Assembly (NCBI GenBank): GCA_017854855.1
Contig: JAFMGZ010000012.1
Location: 16,849-80,848, forward strand
DNA from: Sulfitobacter sp.
GTDB lineage: Bacteria > Pseudomonadota > Alphaproteobacteria > Rhodobacterales > Rhodobacteraceae
DNA: 64,000 nucleotides
Reading direction: 5' to 3'
This document shows, piece after piece, positions 8,348 through 18,435 of this stretch (its first letter is position 1; every line of letters starts with the position of its first letter). Below the pieces are notes generated by a model, which worked only from the letters and a program-made list of their open reading frames with translations, had not been told where the DNA came from and did not search any database. Made by a program: the position numbers and the translations under genes.

Positions 8348-11002
8348 TCAGTCGGCCTTTTTGGCGGGGGCCTTTTTCTTTGCGGCAGGTTTCTTGGCCG
8401 CCGTCGCTGTGGCAGCGGTCTTTTTCGCGGCAGGTTTTTTTGTTGCTGCCTTCTTGGCCGGCGCTTTTTTCTTGGCGCTGGGCTTTTTCTTGCCTGCTTT
8501 CTCGGCGCGCTCATCTATCAGGTGCACGGCCTGCGCCATGGTCAGCTCTTCTGGGTCGACCGTGTCGGGGATCGTGGCGTTGATCTTTTCCCATTTCACG
8601 TAAGGGCCGTATTTGCCCTTCATCACATTGACCGGGCCACCGGCCTCTGGATGCTCTCCCAATTCGCGCAGGGGCTTGGCGGCCTGACCACGCGCGCCCC
8701 GGCTTGCGACCTTTTCGGCCAGCAATTGCACCGCGCGGTTCATGCCAACGGTAAAGACCTCGTCGATGTTTTCCAGGTTGGCATTGGTGCCACCCCGGTC
8801 CGAAGTGCTTTCTGCATGTTTCAGATAAGGACCGTAGCGCCCGATGTTGGACCAGACCATCACGCCGTCTTCGGGGTGCGGGCCGACCTGACGGGGCAGG
8901 CTGAGCAGCATCAGCGCGCGCTCAAGGTCCAGGTCCTCGGGTGGCCATTCCTTGGGGATCGACTGGCGTGGCGGCTTCTTGTTCTCTTCGGTCACGGCAC
9001 CGCGCTGCACATAGGGGCCAAAGCGGCCCTTGAATACGCGGATTTCGTCGTCACCATCGGTGCCCAGCAGCTTGCCATCAGGCGGAATGGCCGATGCCTC
9101 TGCCTCTGGGTTGGGCGGGCCAAAGGGCCGGGTATAGCGGCATTCCGGATAGCTGGAACATCCGATGAAGGCACCACCAGAGCGCGCGGTACGCATCGAA
9201 AGCCGCCCTGCGCCGCAATTCGGGCAAAGCCGTGGATCGCCACCATCTTCGGTGGGCGGGAACAGATGCGGCTCCAGCACCTCGTTGATCTTTTCCAGAA
9301 CTTCGGTGATCCGCAGCTCTGAAGTTTCCGCGATCGCGGCAGAAAAATCGCGCCAGAAACGGCCCAGCACTTCCTTGTAATTGGCATCCGCCGCCGACAC
9401 CTGGTCAAGCTGATCCTCAAGATCGGCAGTGAAGTCATAGCCGATGTATTTGCGGAAATAATTCTCAAGGAACGCCGTCACCAGACGGCCCTTGTCCTCG
9501 GGGATCAAACGCTGGCCTTCGCGGCGCACATAGCCACGGTCCTGAATCGTCGTGACGATGCTGGCATAGGTGGAGGGACGGCCGATGCCCAGTTCTTCCA
9601 TCCGCTTGACCAATGTCGCTTCGGTATAGCGGGGCGGGGGCTGGGTGAAATGCTGCTCAGGCGTGACGGCGCGTTTGGCCATCTTGTCGCCTTCGCTGAT
9701 CTGGGGCAGACGCTTGTCGTCTTCATCGACAACATCATCGCGGCCCTCTTCGTAGACCCGCAAGAACCCGTCAAACAGCATGACCTGACCCGTAGCGCGC
9801 AGGCCGACCTGACCGTCCTTGCTGCCTATTTCGACCGTGGTACGTTCAAGTTTGGCGCTTGCCATCTGACAGGCCAGCGTACGCTTCCAGATCAGATCAT
9901 AAAGCTTGGCCTGATCGGACTCGAGCTTGAGGGCGGCGGCATCCATGGCCATGTCGGTCGGGCGGATACATTCATGCGCTTCTTGCGCATTCTTGGCCTT
10001 GTTCTTGTAAATCCGCGGCTCGCCCGGGACATATTCCGCGCCATAGCGGTTCTTGATCGCATCACGGGCCATGGTCACCGCTTCGGGTGCCATGTCGATG
10101 CCGTCGGTTCGCATGTAGGTGATGTGCCCGGCTTCATAAAGGCGCTGGGCGGCACCCATGGTCTGTTTGGCCCCCATGCCGAATTTGCGGCTGGCTTCTT
10201 GCTGCAAGGTTGAGGTCATGAAAGGGGCGGATGGGTTGCGCGTGGCCGGTTTCGCCTCGACAGAGGTGACGCTCAGGTCCCGGCTGCTGATAGCCTGCAC
10301 GGCCATTTCGGCCTGTGTGCCGTCAGACAGGTCGAATTTGTCGAGCCTCTTGCCTGCCAGCGTCGTCAGCCGCGCCTCAAATTCCTGACCGCGTGGCGTG
10401 GCAAGCAATGCCTTGACGCTCCAGTATTCGCGGGCGCGAAACGCCTCAATCTCCATCTCGCGTTCCACGATGATGCGCAGGGTCACCGATTGCACGCGTC
10501 CGGCAGATTTCGCACCGGGCAGCTTGCGCCAGAGCACGGGAGACAGGTTGAAGCCCACCAGATAGTCCAGCGCCCGGCGGGCCAGATAGGCCTCGACCAA
10601 CGGCATATCGACCTGACGCGGGTTCTGCATCGCTTCGGTCACGGCCTTCTTGGTGATCTGGTTGAACACCACCCGGCTGACCGGGGTGTCCTTCTTGATC
10701 GACTTGCGCTGGGTCAGCGCCTCTTGCAGATGCCAGCTGATCGCTTCGCCCTCGCGGTCGGGGTCGGTTGCGAGGATCAGTTCATTGTCCTCTTTCAGCG
10801 CGTCGGCAATCGCTTTGACGTGTTTCTTGCTGTCGCTTGCGATTTCCCACTTCATGTCGAATTCATGGTCGGTGTCGACTGAACCATCCTTGGGTGGCAG
10901 GTCACGCACATGGCCGTAAGAAGCAAGAACGGTGTAATTACTGCCCAAATACTTGTTGATCGTTTTGGCCTTGGCCGGGGATTCGACAACAACTACGGGC
11001 AT
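8348..11002 (-). CDS. topA: DNA topoisomerase I, with Lys/Ala-rich C-terminal tail
   Basis: MPVVVVESPAKAKTINKYLGSNYTVLASYGHVRDLP (Toprim); GHITYMRTDGIDM active site; zinc-finger-like CPNCGAGRL; tail ...AAKKPAAKKKAPAKKAD. Start at 11002. Confidence 0.97.
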   Translation of the reverse strand: MPVVVVESPAKAKTINKYLGSNYTVLASYGHVRDLPPKDGSVDTDHEFDMKWEIASDSKKHVKAIADALKEDNELILATDPDREGEAISWHLQEALTQRKSIKKDTPVSRVVFNQITKKAVTEAMQNPRQVDMPLVEAYLARRALDYLVGFNLSPVLWRKLPGAKSAGRVQSVTLRIIVEREMEIEAFRAREYWSVKALLATPRGQEFEARLTTLAGKRLDKFDLSDGTQAEMAVQAISSRDLSVTSVEAKPATRNPSAPFMTSTLQQEASRKFGMGAKQTMGAAQRLYEAGHITYMRTDGIDMAPEAVTMARDAIKNRYGAEYVPGEPRIYKNKAKNAQEAHECIRPTDMAMDAAALKLESDQAKLYDLIWKRTLACQMASAKLERTTVEIGSKDGQVGLRATGQVMLFDGFLRVYEEGRDDVVDEDDKRLPQISEGDKMAKRAVTPEQHFTQPPPRYTEATLVKRMEELGIGRPSTYASIVTTIQDRGYVRREGQRLIPEDKGRLVTAFLENYFRKYIGYDFTADLEDQLDQVSAADANYKEVLGRFWRDFSAAIAETSELRITEVLEKINEVLEPHLFPPTEDGGDPRLCPNCGAGRLSMRTARSGGAFIGCSSYPECRYTRPFGPPNPEAEASAIPPDGKLLGTDGDDEIRVFKGRFGPYVQRGAVTEENKKPPRQSIPKEWPPEDLDLERALMLLSLPRQVGPHPEDGVMVWSNIGRYGPYLKHAESTSDRGGTNANLENIDEVFTVGMNRAVQLLAEKVASRGARGQAAKPLRELGEHPEAGGPVNVMKGKYGPYVKWEKINATIPDTVDPEELTMAQAVHLIDERAEKAGKKKPSAKKKAPAKKAATKKPAAKKTAATATAAKKPAAKKKAPAKKAD

Positions 11003-11222
11003 AAAATCTGACACCTTTGGTAAGAAAATGCATGGGCTTTGCGCTGCCACATGTGGGATCACCGGGGGTATTGTCAATGCGGCTGCTGCGAATGGTTGAT
11101 CGGAAAAAGGCAAATTTGCCTGTAGTTTGTCGGCTGGCAACCGAATTCTGCCATCAAGCCATCCTTTGGCATCTGCTATGAAAAGGCCGGTATTTGATGA
11201 GGGAAATCAGCTGTGAAGCAAG

Positions 11223-12368
11223 CTAGATCACAAGACTGAGAAGGCCGCCCGGACGTCGCGCAATCTGCCCCTCAAGCTCAAGATCAACCAAGGCGGGTGC
11301 GACATCGGCGGCAGCTACCTGCAGATCGCGGATCAGCTGATCCTCGGCCAGTGGCGACGGGCCAAGCCGGGCCAGAATTTGGGAATGCAGGGCCGCTGTG
11401 TCGCGCAAACTACGTGGCGGTGTGGGAAGATGCGGTGCCGGTTCGGGCGCCGGTTGGGCTGTCTGGGTGGCTGCGGTCAACGCCTCGATCACATCTGCGG
11501 CAGAGCGGACCAATGTCGCCCCATCGCGCAGCAGCATGTTGCAGCCAGCGGCGCGGGCGTCAAAGGGATGGCCGGGCACTGCCAACACCTCGCGCCCCTG
11601 ATCAAGCGCGTCGCGCGCGGTGATCAGGCTGCCCGATCTTGCGGCGGCCTCAACCACGATCGTTGCTTGCGACAGACCTGAAATGATGCGGTTGCGGCTG
11701 GGAAAATGCCGGGCCATCGGCTGCAACCCGATGGGTTGTTCGGACAGGCGCAGACCGGTTTGCGCGATCGACAGGGCAAGCTGGGTGTTTTCAGTCGGAT
11801 AGATCACATCAACGCCGCCTGCCTGCACCGCAATCGTGCCGGTGCCCAGTGCCGCAAGATGCGCGGCCGCATCAACGCCCCGCGCCAGTCCAGAGACCAC
11901 AACAAAGCCCGCGCTGCCCAGATCGCGCGCCAGTGCCGCAGCCATACGCGTGCCCAGTGATGATGCGTTGCGCGCCCCGACCAGCGACACCATGGGCCGG
12001 TGCAGCAAAGACAGATCACCAATCACCCACAAAAAGGGGGGCGCATCATCAATCTGTGACAAGGACGCAGGATAGGCCGCATCGCCGCAAGCGACCAATG
12101 TGGCACCTGCGGCCCTTGCCGCCTTCAGTTCGGCCCGGATTACCCCTTCGGGACAAATTCGGTAGTCCGAAACGCCCGCGGCGCGCGCCACCTGTGGCAG
12201 CGCGGCCAGCGCATTCTGCGCAGTGCCATGTTCAGTCAGCAGTCGTTTATACGTCGCTATGCCGACCCGGCGCGAGCGCAACAGACGAAGGCGGGCAAAC
12301 TGTTCGTCTTCCGGGGTGGGTGGGAGTGGGGGGTGAGTGGAAGAAGGATTGTGGTCCTTGTCAGTCAT
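11223..12368 (-). CDS. dprA: DNA-processing protein DprA
   Basis: VSLVGARNASSLGTRMAAALARDLGSAGFVVVSGLARGVDAAAHLAAL...FPSRNRIISGLS Rossmann core. Confidence 0.95.
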   Translation of the reverse strand: MTDKDHNPSSTHPPLPPTPEDEQFARLRLLRSRRVGIATYKRLLTEHGTAQNALAALPQVARAAGVSDYRICPEGVIRAELKAARAAGATLVACGDAAYPASLSQIDDAPPFLWVIGDLSLLHRPMVSLVGARNASSLGTRMAAALARDLGSAGFVVVSGLARGVDAAAHLAALGTGTIAVQAGGVDVIYPTENTQLALSIAQTGLRLSEQPIGLQPMARHFPSRNRIISGLSQATIVVEAAARSGSLITARDALDQGREVLAVPGHPFDARAAGCNMLLRDGATLVRSAADVIEALTAATQTAQPAPEPAPHLPTPPRSLRDTAALHSQILARLGPSPLAEDQLIRDLQVAAADVAPALVDLELEGQIARRPGGLLSLVI

Positions 12369-12480
12369 CCCGCGTCTCCGTCCGTTGCAGAATCAGGTAT
12401 AGAATCCCTTGGTTAACAGTACATGAACGGGTTGCAGCCAAGATCCGGCAGCTTTGGGAGCCAAGCAGATGAACCCCGCC

Positions 12481-13902
12481 TCAGGTCGCAGAGCCACCCA
12501 CCGTCAGACCGCCGATCAATAGCGTAGGCTGGCCCACGCCAACCGGCACCCATTGCCCTTGCTTGCCGCAATTGCCCATGCCCGGATCAAGCGCAGGATC
12601 ATTGCCAATGCCCCTGATCTGCTTGAGCGCGGTCGCACCATCCCCGATCAACGTGGCCCCCGTCACCGGTGCACCGATGACGCCGTCCTTGACGCGGTAG
12701 GCTTCGGTGCAGGAAAAGACGAATTTGCCATTGGTGATATCCACCTGACCGCCGCCAAAGCCAACGGCATAGATGCCGTCTTTCAGCCCCGCCACAAGAT
12801 CGCCCGGTGCCGCATCGCCGCCCAACATATAGGTATTGGTCATGCGGGGCATCGGGATATGGGCATAGGACTGCCGCCGCCCGTTCCCGGTGCTTTTGAC
12901 CCCCATCAGGCGGGCATTCTGGCGGTCTTGCATATAGCCCACCAGTTTGCCGTCCTCGATCAATATGTTCTTTGCCGACGGCGTGCCCTCATCATCTACG
13001 CTGATGGACCCACGACGGTCCGGGATCGTGCCATCGTCCAGCACGGTGACCCCCTTGGCCGCGATCTGCTGGCCCATCAGGCCCGCAAATGCAGAGGTCC
13101 CCTTGCGGTTGAAATCCCCCTCCAGCCCATGCCCGATCGCTTCGTGTAGCAAAATGCCGGGCCAGCCCGGACCCAGCACCACATCCATGACACCCGCAGG
13201 GGCCGGAACCGCCTCAAGGTTCACCGAAGCGATTCGAACCGCCTCGCGGGCTTTGGCCTGCCAGTCTGCGGGGTCCAGCAAACCATCCAGCCCAACCCGT
13301 CCGCCGCCACCCGCGCTGCCGCTTTCGCGCCGGCCGGCGTGTTCCAGGATGACAGAGACGTTGATCCGCGTCATTGGCCGCACGTCGCGCACCGAGAGAC
13401 CCTCTGGGCGCAGAATCTCAACCTCTTGCAAGCTGGCGGCGATGCTGGCCGTGACCTGAACGACCCGTTTGTCCAGATCACGGACAAAACTGTCGATCTC
13501 GCGCAAAGTCTCTATTTTTACTGGAAATGTCGCACCCTCTATCGGATCGGCGTCGGTATAGAGTTTCTGGTTCGTGCCCTCTGGGGCATCTGCCCAGGTG
13601 CCGCCACCATCGCCAACGGCAAGCCGGGCGGTCTGGGCCGCGCGGCGCAGGGCCGCGTGTGATATTTCGGTGGAATGGGCATAGCCTGCCACCTCACCGC
13701 GCACGGCCCGCAAGCCAAACCCCTCTGAGGCATCGTAGCTGGCGGTCTTGAGCCGCCCATCGTCAAACATCAGCGCCTCGGACCGGCGGCGCTCCAAGAA
13801 CAGTTCCCCGTCATCGGCCCCGGCTACGGCCTCGCGCAGGATATTCAGGGCGGTTTCCCGGTCCAAGAGGGTTTCAAAAGGCGAAAATGGCGTGCTGCTC
13901 AT
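12481..13902 (-). CDS. tldD: Metalloprotease TldD
   Basis: GWPGILLHEAIGHGLEGDFNRKGTSAFAG (HExxxH) and C-terminal GNCGKQGQWVPVGVGQPTLLIGGLTVGGSA. Start MSSTPFSP at 13902. Confidence 0.96.
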   Translation of the reverse strand: MSSTPFSPFETLLDRETALNILREAVAGADDGELFLERRRSEALMFDDGRLKTASYDASEGFGLRAVRGEVAGYAHSTEISHAALRRAAQTARLAVGDGGGTWADAPEGTNQKLYTDADPIEGATFPVKIETLREIDSFVRDLDKRVVQVTASIAASLQEVEILRPEGLSVRDVRPMTRINVSVILEHAGRRESGSAGGGGRVGLDGLLDPADWQAKAREAVRIASVNLEAVPAPAGVMDVVLGPGWPGILLHEAIGHGLEGDFNRKGTSAFAGLMGQQIAAKGVTVLDDGTIPDRRGSISVDDEGTPSAKNILIEDGKLVGYMQDRQNARLMGVKSTGNGRRQSYAHIPMPRMTNTYMLGGDAAPGDLVAGLKDGIYAVGFGGGQVDITNGKFVFSCTEAYRVKDGVIGAPVTGATLIGDGATALKQIRGIGNDPALDPGMGNCGKQGQWVPVGVGQPTLLIGGLTVGGSAT

Positions 13903-14079
13903 CAAAGTAATCCTGTTTTTGCGCAAGAAATGCGGTCTCGCGTCTGTTTGCCGCAATCGAATGGCTTTATCTTGTCCTAAGAATATGATTGTAAGCACGC
14001 AGATGACAACGGCAGGGTAAAGACCAAACTCTTCGCCGCACAACAGTAGCCAATATTGGTCACAAGATCAGGACGACAC

Positions 14080-15003
14080 ATGAAACATCTTCTCTCTCTC
14101 AGTGCGCTCATGGCCAGCCTTTCCGCCCTGCCTGCAATGGCGCAGGATGCCCTACGGATCGACGGTCTTGAAGTGATTGGTGCGCCGGTCGACGGCAAAA
14201 TGGGTTTTCAGCCTGCCGTAACGCGTCTGGCGCAGGATATTCACGACCTCGACTGGCTGATTCTGGTGATCATCACCGCGATCACCGTTTTGGTAACCGG
14301 TCTGATGGCCTGGGTGATCATCCGCTATAACGCCAAGCGTAACCCGAAGCCCGCGACATTTACCCACCACACCCCGGTAGAGATTGCATGGACCGTCGGT
14401 CCGATCCTGATCCTGGTGCTGATCGGTGCCTATTCGCTGCCGATTTTGTTCCGCCAGCAGGAAATCCCGCAGGCTGACCTGACCATCAAAGCCATCGGCA
14501 ACCAGTGGTATTGGTCTTACGAATATGTAGACGAAGGTTTTGGTTTCGACAGCTACATGATCGGTGCGCCCGCAACCCTGACAGCCGAAGAAGAAGCAGC
14601 TGGTGCAATCCCCAACCGTCTTGACGACATCATGATCGCCAAACTTGAGGCAGCTGGGTATTCGCGGAACGAATGGCTGCTGGCAACGGATACAGCTGTT
14701 GTTGTGCCAATCAACAAGACCGTCGTCGTTCAGGTAACAGGCTCTGACGTGATCCACGCATGGACGATCCCCGCCTTTGGGGTCAAGCAGGACGCCGTTC
14801 CTGGCCGTCTGGCGGAACTGTGGTTCAAGGCAGAGAAAGAAGGCGTGTACTTTGGTCAGTGTTCTGAGCTTTGCGGTCCTGCGCATGCCTACATGCCGAT
14901 CACAGTCAAAGTCGTATCCGAAGAGGCATATGAAGAATGGGTGGGCAAGGCCGCGGCAGAATACGCTGGCACCCCACAGCCTTTGACGGTCGCCTCTAAC
15001 TAA
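14080..15003 (+). CDS. coxB: Cytochrome c oxidase subunit II
   Basis: Two N-terminal TM segments and CuA motif [20 protein letters not shown]. Confidence 0.96.
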   Translation: MKHLLSLSALMASLSALPAMAQDALRIDGLEVIGAPVDGKMGFQPAVTRLAQDIHDLDWLILVIITAITVLVTGLMAWVIIRYNAKRNPKPATFTHHTPVEIAWTVGPILILVLIGAYSLPILFRQQEIPQADLTIKAIGNQWYWSYEYVDEGFGFDSYMIGAPATLTAEEEAAGAIPNRLDDIMIAKLEAAGYSRNEWLLATDTAVVVPINKTVVVQVTGSDVIHAWTIPAFGVKQDAVPGRLAELWFKAEKEGVYFGQCSELCGPAHAYMPITVKVVSEEAYEEWVGKAAAEYAGTPQPLTVASN

Positions 15004-15009
15004 GAATGA

Positions 15010-15071
15010 ACGCAAAGCGGCCAGCCGGGCTGCTTTGCGTCTCCTCTTGCGCGCAAAGCTTCAGGCTTTGC
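15010..15071 (+). other. Two tandem stem-loops in the coxB-ctaB spacer
   Basis: ACGCAAAGC...GCTTTGCGT (15010-15018/15032-15040, extendable inward) and GCAAAGC-ttcag-GCTTTGC (15053-15071). Confidence 0.7.
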
Positions 15072-15097
15072 CCCTTTTACAGAACTGAAGGTGCCCC

Positions 15098-16036
15098 ATG
15101 ACGGACATCACCAACACCCCTGCGGCCGAACACGAAGCGCAATTGGGCGACTATTTCGCGCTGTTGAAGCCCCGCGTGATGCAACTGGTGGTCTTTACGG
15201 CCGTTGTCGGCATGTTGGCGGCCCCCGCATCGGTTCACCCTGTCATTGGTTTTGCCTCAATCCTGTTCGTGGCCATAGGTGCGGGCGCATCCGGTGCGCT
15301 GAACATGTGGTGGGACGCCGATATCGACGCTGTAATGCGGCGCACGGCCAAGCGGCCGATCCCTGCGGGCAAGGTCCAGCCGGGCGAAGCGCTGGCATTG
15401 GGCGTCGCCCTGTCGGGCCTGTCAGTCATGATGCTGGCACTTAGCGCCAATTTGTTGGCGGCGGGCATGCTGCTCTTTACCATCCTTTTCTACGCCGTTG
15501 TCTATTCCATGTGGCTCAAGCGGGCGACGCCACAGAACATCGTCATCGGCGGTGCTGCAGGTGCCTTTCCCCCGGTCATTGGCTGGATCATCGCAACCGG
15601 CAGCTTTTCCGTTGAGGCATGGTTGATGTTCGCCCTGATCTTTATGTGGACACCGCCGCATTTCTGGGCGCTGGCGCTGTTCATGCGGTCCGACTATGAC
15701 GATGCCAAGGTGCCGATGCTGACCGTGACCCATGGCCGCCCCGCCACGCGCCGTCACATTCTGGCCTATACCGTGCTGCTGGCGGTTCTGGCTGTTGGCA
15801 CCGGCTTTACCGCGATTGGTGGCTATATCTATCTGAGCTTTGCCGTGGTGCTGAACGTACTGTTCCTGATCGGTGCCTACCGCATCTGGCAGCGCGACGA
15901 AGAGATGTCTGAAGAGGACAATTACAAGGTAGAACGTCAGTTCTTCCGGTTGTCCCTGTATTATTTGTTCCTGCATTTTGGCGCGATTCTGATCGAAGCC
16001 ACTTTGCGTCCATATGGATTGGGAGGCTGGTCATGA
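15098..16036 (+). CDS. ctaB: Protoheme IX farnesyltransferase (heme O synthase)
   Basis: GALNMWWDADIDAVMRRTAKRPIPAG and WTPPHFWALAL prenyltransferase motifs. Confidence 0.96.
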   Translation: MTDITNTPAAEHEAQLGDYFALLKPRVMQLVVFTAVVGMLAAPASVHPVIGFASILFVAIGAGASGALNMWWDADIDAVMRRTAKRPIPAGKVQPGEALALGVALSGLSVMMLALSANLLAAGMLLFTILFYAVVYSMWLKRATPQNIVIGGAAGAFPPVIGWIIATGSFSVEAWLMFALIFMWTPPHFWALALFMRSDYDDAKVPMLTVTHGRPATRRHILAYTVLLAVLAVGTGFTAIGGYIYLSFAVVLNVLFLIGAYRIWQRDEEMSEEDNYKVERQFFRLSLYYLFLHFGAILIEATLRPYGLGGWS

Positions 16037-16221
16037 GCATTCGCGCAGAACATGAACTTCATGGGCGCCGCAAGGGGCGCAACGTGGGCGTGGGCCTGAT
16101 GTTGGCTGGTTTCGTCGTCCTGATCATGGTCATGACATTTGTAAAAATCACTGAAACGGATTTCGCGCGTGCGCCCGGTACGGCGAATTCCGCTGTCGGC
16201 ACAACGGAGATCAAGAACTGA
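16033..16221 (+). CDS. Small single-TM protein of the cox operon (CoxF-like by position)
   Basis: 62 aa with one TM (GVGLMLAGFVVLIMVMTFVKI); 4-bp ATGA overlap with ctaB and TGATG junction with ctaG. Confidence 0.8.
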   Translation: MSIRAEHELHGRRKGRNVGVGLMLAGFVVLIMVMTFVKITETDFARAPGTANSAVGTTEIKN

Positions 16222-16796
16222 TGGCACTTTCCGGACCAGCAAAGACCGTAGCACAAACCGTATCACTGGTGGTGGTCATGGGCGGGCTCGCCTGGGCTTC
16301 GGTTCCGTTTTACGATTGGTTTTGCCGTGTAACAGGCTTTGGCGGTGTGCCGCAGCAGGTCACGGCAGGGTCTGACGACATTCTGGACCAGACCGTAAAG
16401 GTCAGGTTTGATGGCACGCTGAACAGTAATATGGCCTGGGAATTCAAACCGGTCGTGCGCGAAATGGAAGTGCGCATCGGTGAGACAGCTTTGGCCTTTT
16501 ACGAGGCTTATAACCCGACCAATCGGCCGATTGCGGGCCAGGCCAGCTATAACGTGACGCCCTACACGGCGGGCGCGTTTTTCGACAAGATCGAATGCTT
16601 TTGCTTTCAGGAACAGGTCCTGGCACCCGGCGAACGGGTTCAGATGCCTGTCAGCTTCTTTGTCGATCCAGAAATCGTCAATGACCGTGATGGCAGGTAT
16701 GTACACACCATCACGCTTTCCTATACATTCTACGAAATTGACCTGCCGGAGGGGTATGCCGCCCTTGAGCAGGACACAACAACCGGCTTGAACTAA
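16221..16796 (+). CDS. ctaG: Cytochrome c oxidase assembly protein (Cox11)
   Basis: [15 protein letters not shown] ... [18 protein letters not shown] Cox11 copper motif. Confidence 0.95.
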   Translation: MALSGPAKTVAQTVSLVVVMGGLAWASVPFYDWFCRVTGFGGVPQQVTAGSDDILDQTVKVRFDGTLNSNMAWEFKPVVREMEVRIGETALAFYEAYNPTNRPIAGQASYNVTPYTAGAFFDKIECFCFQEQVLAPGERVQMPVSFFVDPEIVNDRDGRYVHTITLSYTFYEIDLPEGYAALEQDTTTGLN

Positions 16797-16812
16797 GAAG
16801 GGACCGCCAGCC

Positions 16813-17622
16813 ATGGCCCACGCAAAGAACCACGATTACCATATTCTCGCTCCGTCCAGCTGGCCTCTCTTGGGGGCGCTGGCAGGATTTGTCATGCTTT
16901 TCGGCGCTGTGCTGTGGATGCATGACGGGACACCATTTGTCTTTCTTGGTGGCTTTGTTGCCGTCCTTTATGTGATGTTCGGCTGGTGGCGTGATGTCGT
17001 GCTGGAAAGCCGGATTGGCGACCATACCCCGGTGGTCCGCATTGGCCTGCGCTACGGTTTCATCCTGTTCATCATGTCCGAAGTGATGTTCTTTGCCGCC
17101 TGGTTCTGGTCTTTCTTCAAACATGCAATGTATCCGATGAACGAATACGTCGGCTCCGAATATGTGCCGCCGTTTATTTATCAGGTAGATGCCTTTCACT
17201 TGCCGCTGATCAACACTTTGGTGCTGCTGCTGTCAGGCTGTGCCGTGACTTGGGCACACCATGCGCTGGTGCATGAAAACAACCGCAAGGACCTGATTTC
17301 AGGTCTGGCCATCGGCATCGTTCTGGGCATCGTCTTTACTGCGCTACAGGCCTATGAATACGCGCATTTGCTGCACGAAGGTTGGGAATTTGGCGGCGAC
17401 AAATTCTATTCCAACTTCTTTATGGCCACCGGGTTTCACGGTGCGCATGTGATCATCGGGACAATCTTCCTTGGCGTTTGTCTGATCCGCGCGATGAAAG
17501 GTGATTTCACACCTGAGCGTCACGTCGGCTTTGAGGCGGCGGCTTGGTACTGGCACTTTGTTGACGTTGTATGGCTCTTCTTGTTCTTTGCCGTCTACGT
17601 TTTCGGAATTCCGTCCAACTAA
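16813..17622 (+). CDS. coxC: Cytochrome c oxidase subunit III
   Basis: [23 protein letters not shown]...[14 protein letters not shown]...[19 protein letters not shown]. Confidence 0.96.
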   Translation: MAHAKNHDYHILAPSSWPLLGALAGFVMLFGAVLWMHDGTPFVFLGGFVAVLYVMFGWWRDVVLESRIGDHTPVVRIGLRYGFILFIMSEVMFFAAWFWSFFKHAMYPMNEYVGSEYVPPFIYQVDAFHLPLINTLVLLLSGCAVTWAHHALVHENNRKDLISGLAIGIVLGIVFTALQAYEYAHLLHEGWEFGGDKFYSNFFMATGFHGAHVIIGTIFLGVCLIRAMKGDFTPERHVGFEAAAWYWHFVDVVWLFLFFAVYVFGIPSN

Positions 17623-17703
17623 GAATTCCGTCCAACCCGGATGGACACATGATCGTGTGAATGCAGGGTTGCATCTGCCGCCATGATCCTTGAAAACGCA
17701 AAG

Positions 17704-17733
17704 CGCGCGAACCTTCAGTTCGCGCGTTTCTTC
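17704..17733 (+). terminator. Intrinsic terminator-like hairpin between coxC and surf1
   Basis: CGCGCGAAC-cttca-GTTCGCGCG followed by TTTCTTCTTT. Confidence 0.7.
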
Positions 17734-17753
17734 TTTGATGCTGAGACTGCTTC

Positions 17754-18431
17754 ATGAGCCGCGCGCTGTTCCTAATAATCATCGGCCTTGGCGGCGCTGC
17801 CATTCTGGTATCGCTTGGGGTTTGGCAGGTGCAGCGACTGGCCTGGAAACAGGCGATCATCGCAGATATCGACACCCGCATCCTTGCCGAACCCGTCCCA
17901 CTGCCAGCAGTGCTTGACCCGCAGGCGGATGCCTATCTGCCCGTTATGATCACGGGTTCCTTTCGCGGCGACACCATGCGTATCCTTGTGTCGCAAAAGC
18001 ACATCGGGGCGGGGTATCGTCTGATCACGGCATTAGACACCGAAGGCCGTTCTGTTCTGGTTGATCGCGGTTTTATTCCCGTTGGACAAAATGCCGCCCT
18101 GCCACCTGCGGGCCCCGTGTCGGTCACGGGCAACCTGCAATGGCCCCAGGAAACCGACGGTTTCACGCCAGAGCCGGATTTGGCAAACAACATCTGGTTT
18201 GCCCGCGATGTGCCGTCCTTGGCGCAGGCATTGGGCACGGAGCCGGTCCTTGTCGTCGCGCGCGGCCTGTCACCCCAGGACCCTGCCGTCACACCTTTTC
18301 CGGTGGACACAAGCCGCATCCCGAACGATCACCTGCAATATGCCATCACGTGGTTCTCACTGGCAGCCATCTGGCTGACCATGTCGCTTCTATTCCTGCG
18401 CCGCCGTCGCGGCCAACGCTCCGAAAGCTGA
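17754..18431 (+). CDS. SURF1 family protein
   Basis: N-terminal TM LGVWQVQRLAWKQ, ...VLVDRGFIPV..., C-terminal HLQYAITWFSLAAIWLTM. Confidence 0.93.
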   Translation: MSRALFLIIIGLGGAAILVSLGVWQVQRLAWKQAIIADIDTRILAEPVPLPAVLDPQADAYLPVMITGSFRGDTMRILVSQKHIGAGYRLITALDTEGRSVLVDRGFIPVGQNAALPPAGPVSVTGNLQWPQETDGFTPEPDLANNIWFARDVPSLAQALGTEPVLVVARGLSPQDPAVTPFPVDTSRIPNDHLQYAITWFSLAAIWLTMSLLFLRRRRGQRSES

Positions 18432-18435
18432 CCCC

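Noticed and set aside
8174-9322. 382-aa plus-strand ORF
   Set aside because: Antisense to topA; low-complexity FLGRRRCGSGLFRGRFF translation is the mirror of the Lys/Ala-rich tail.
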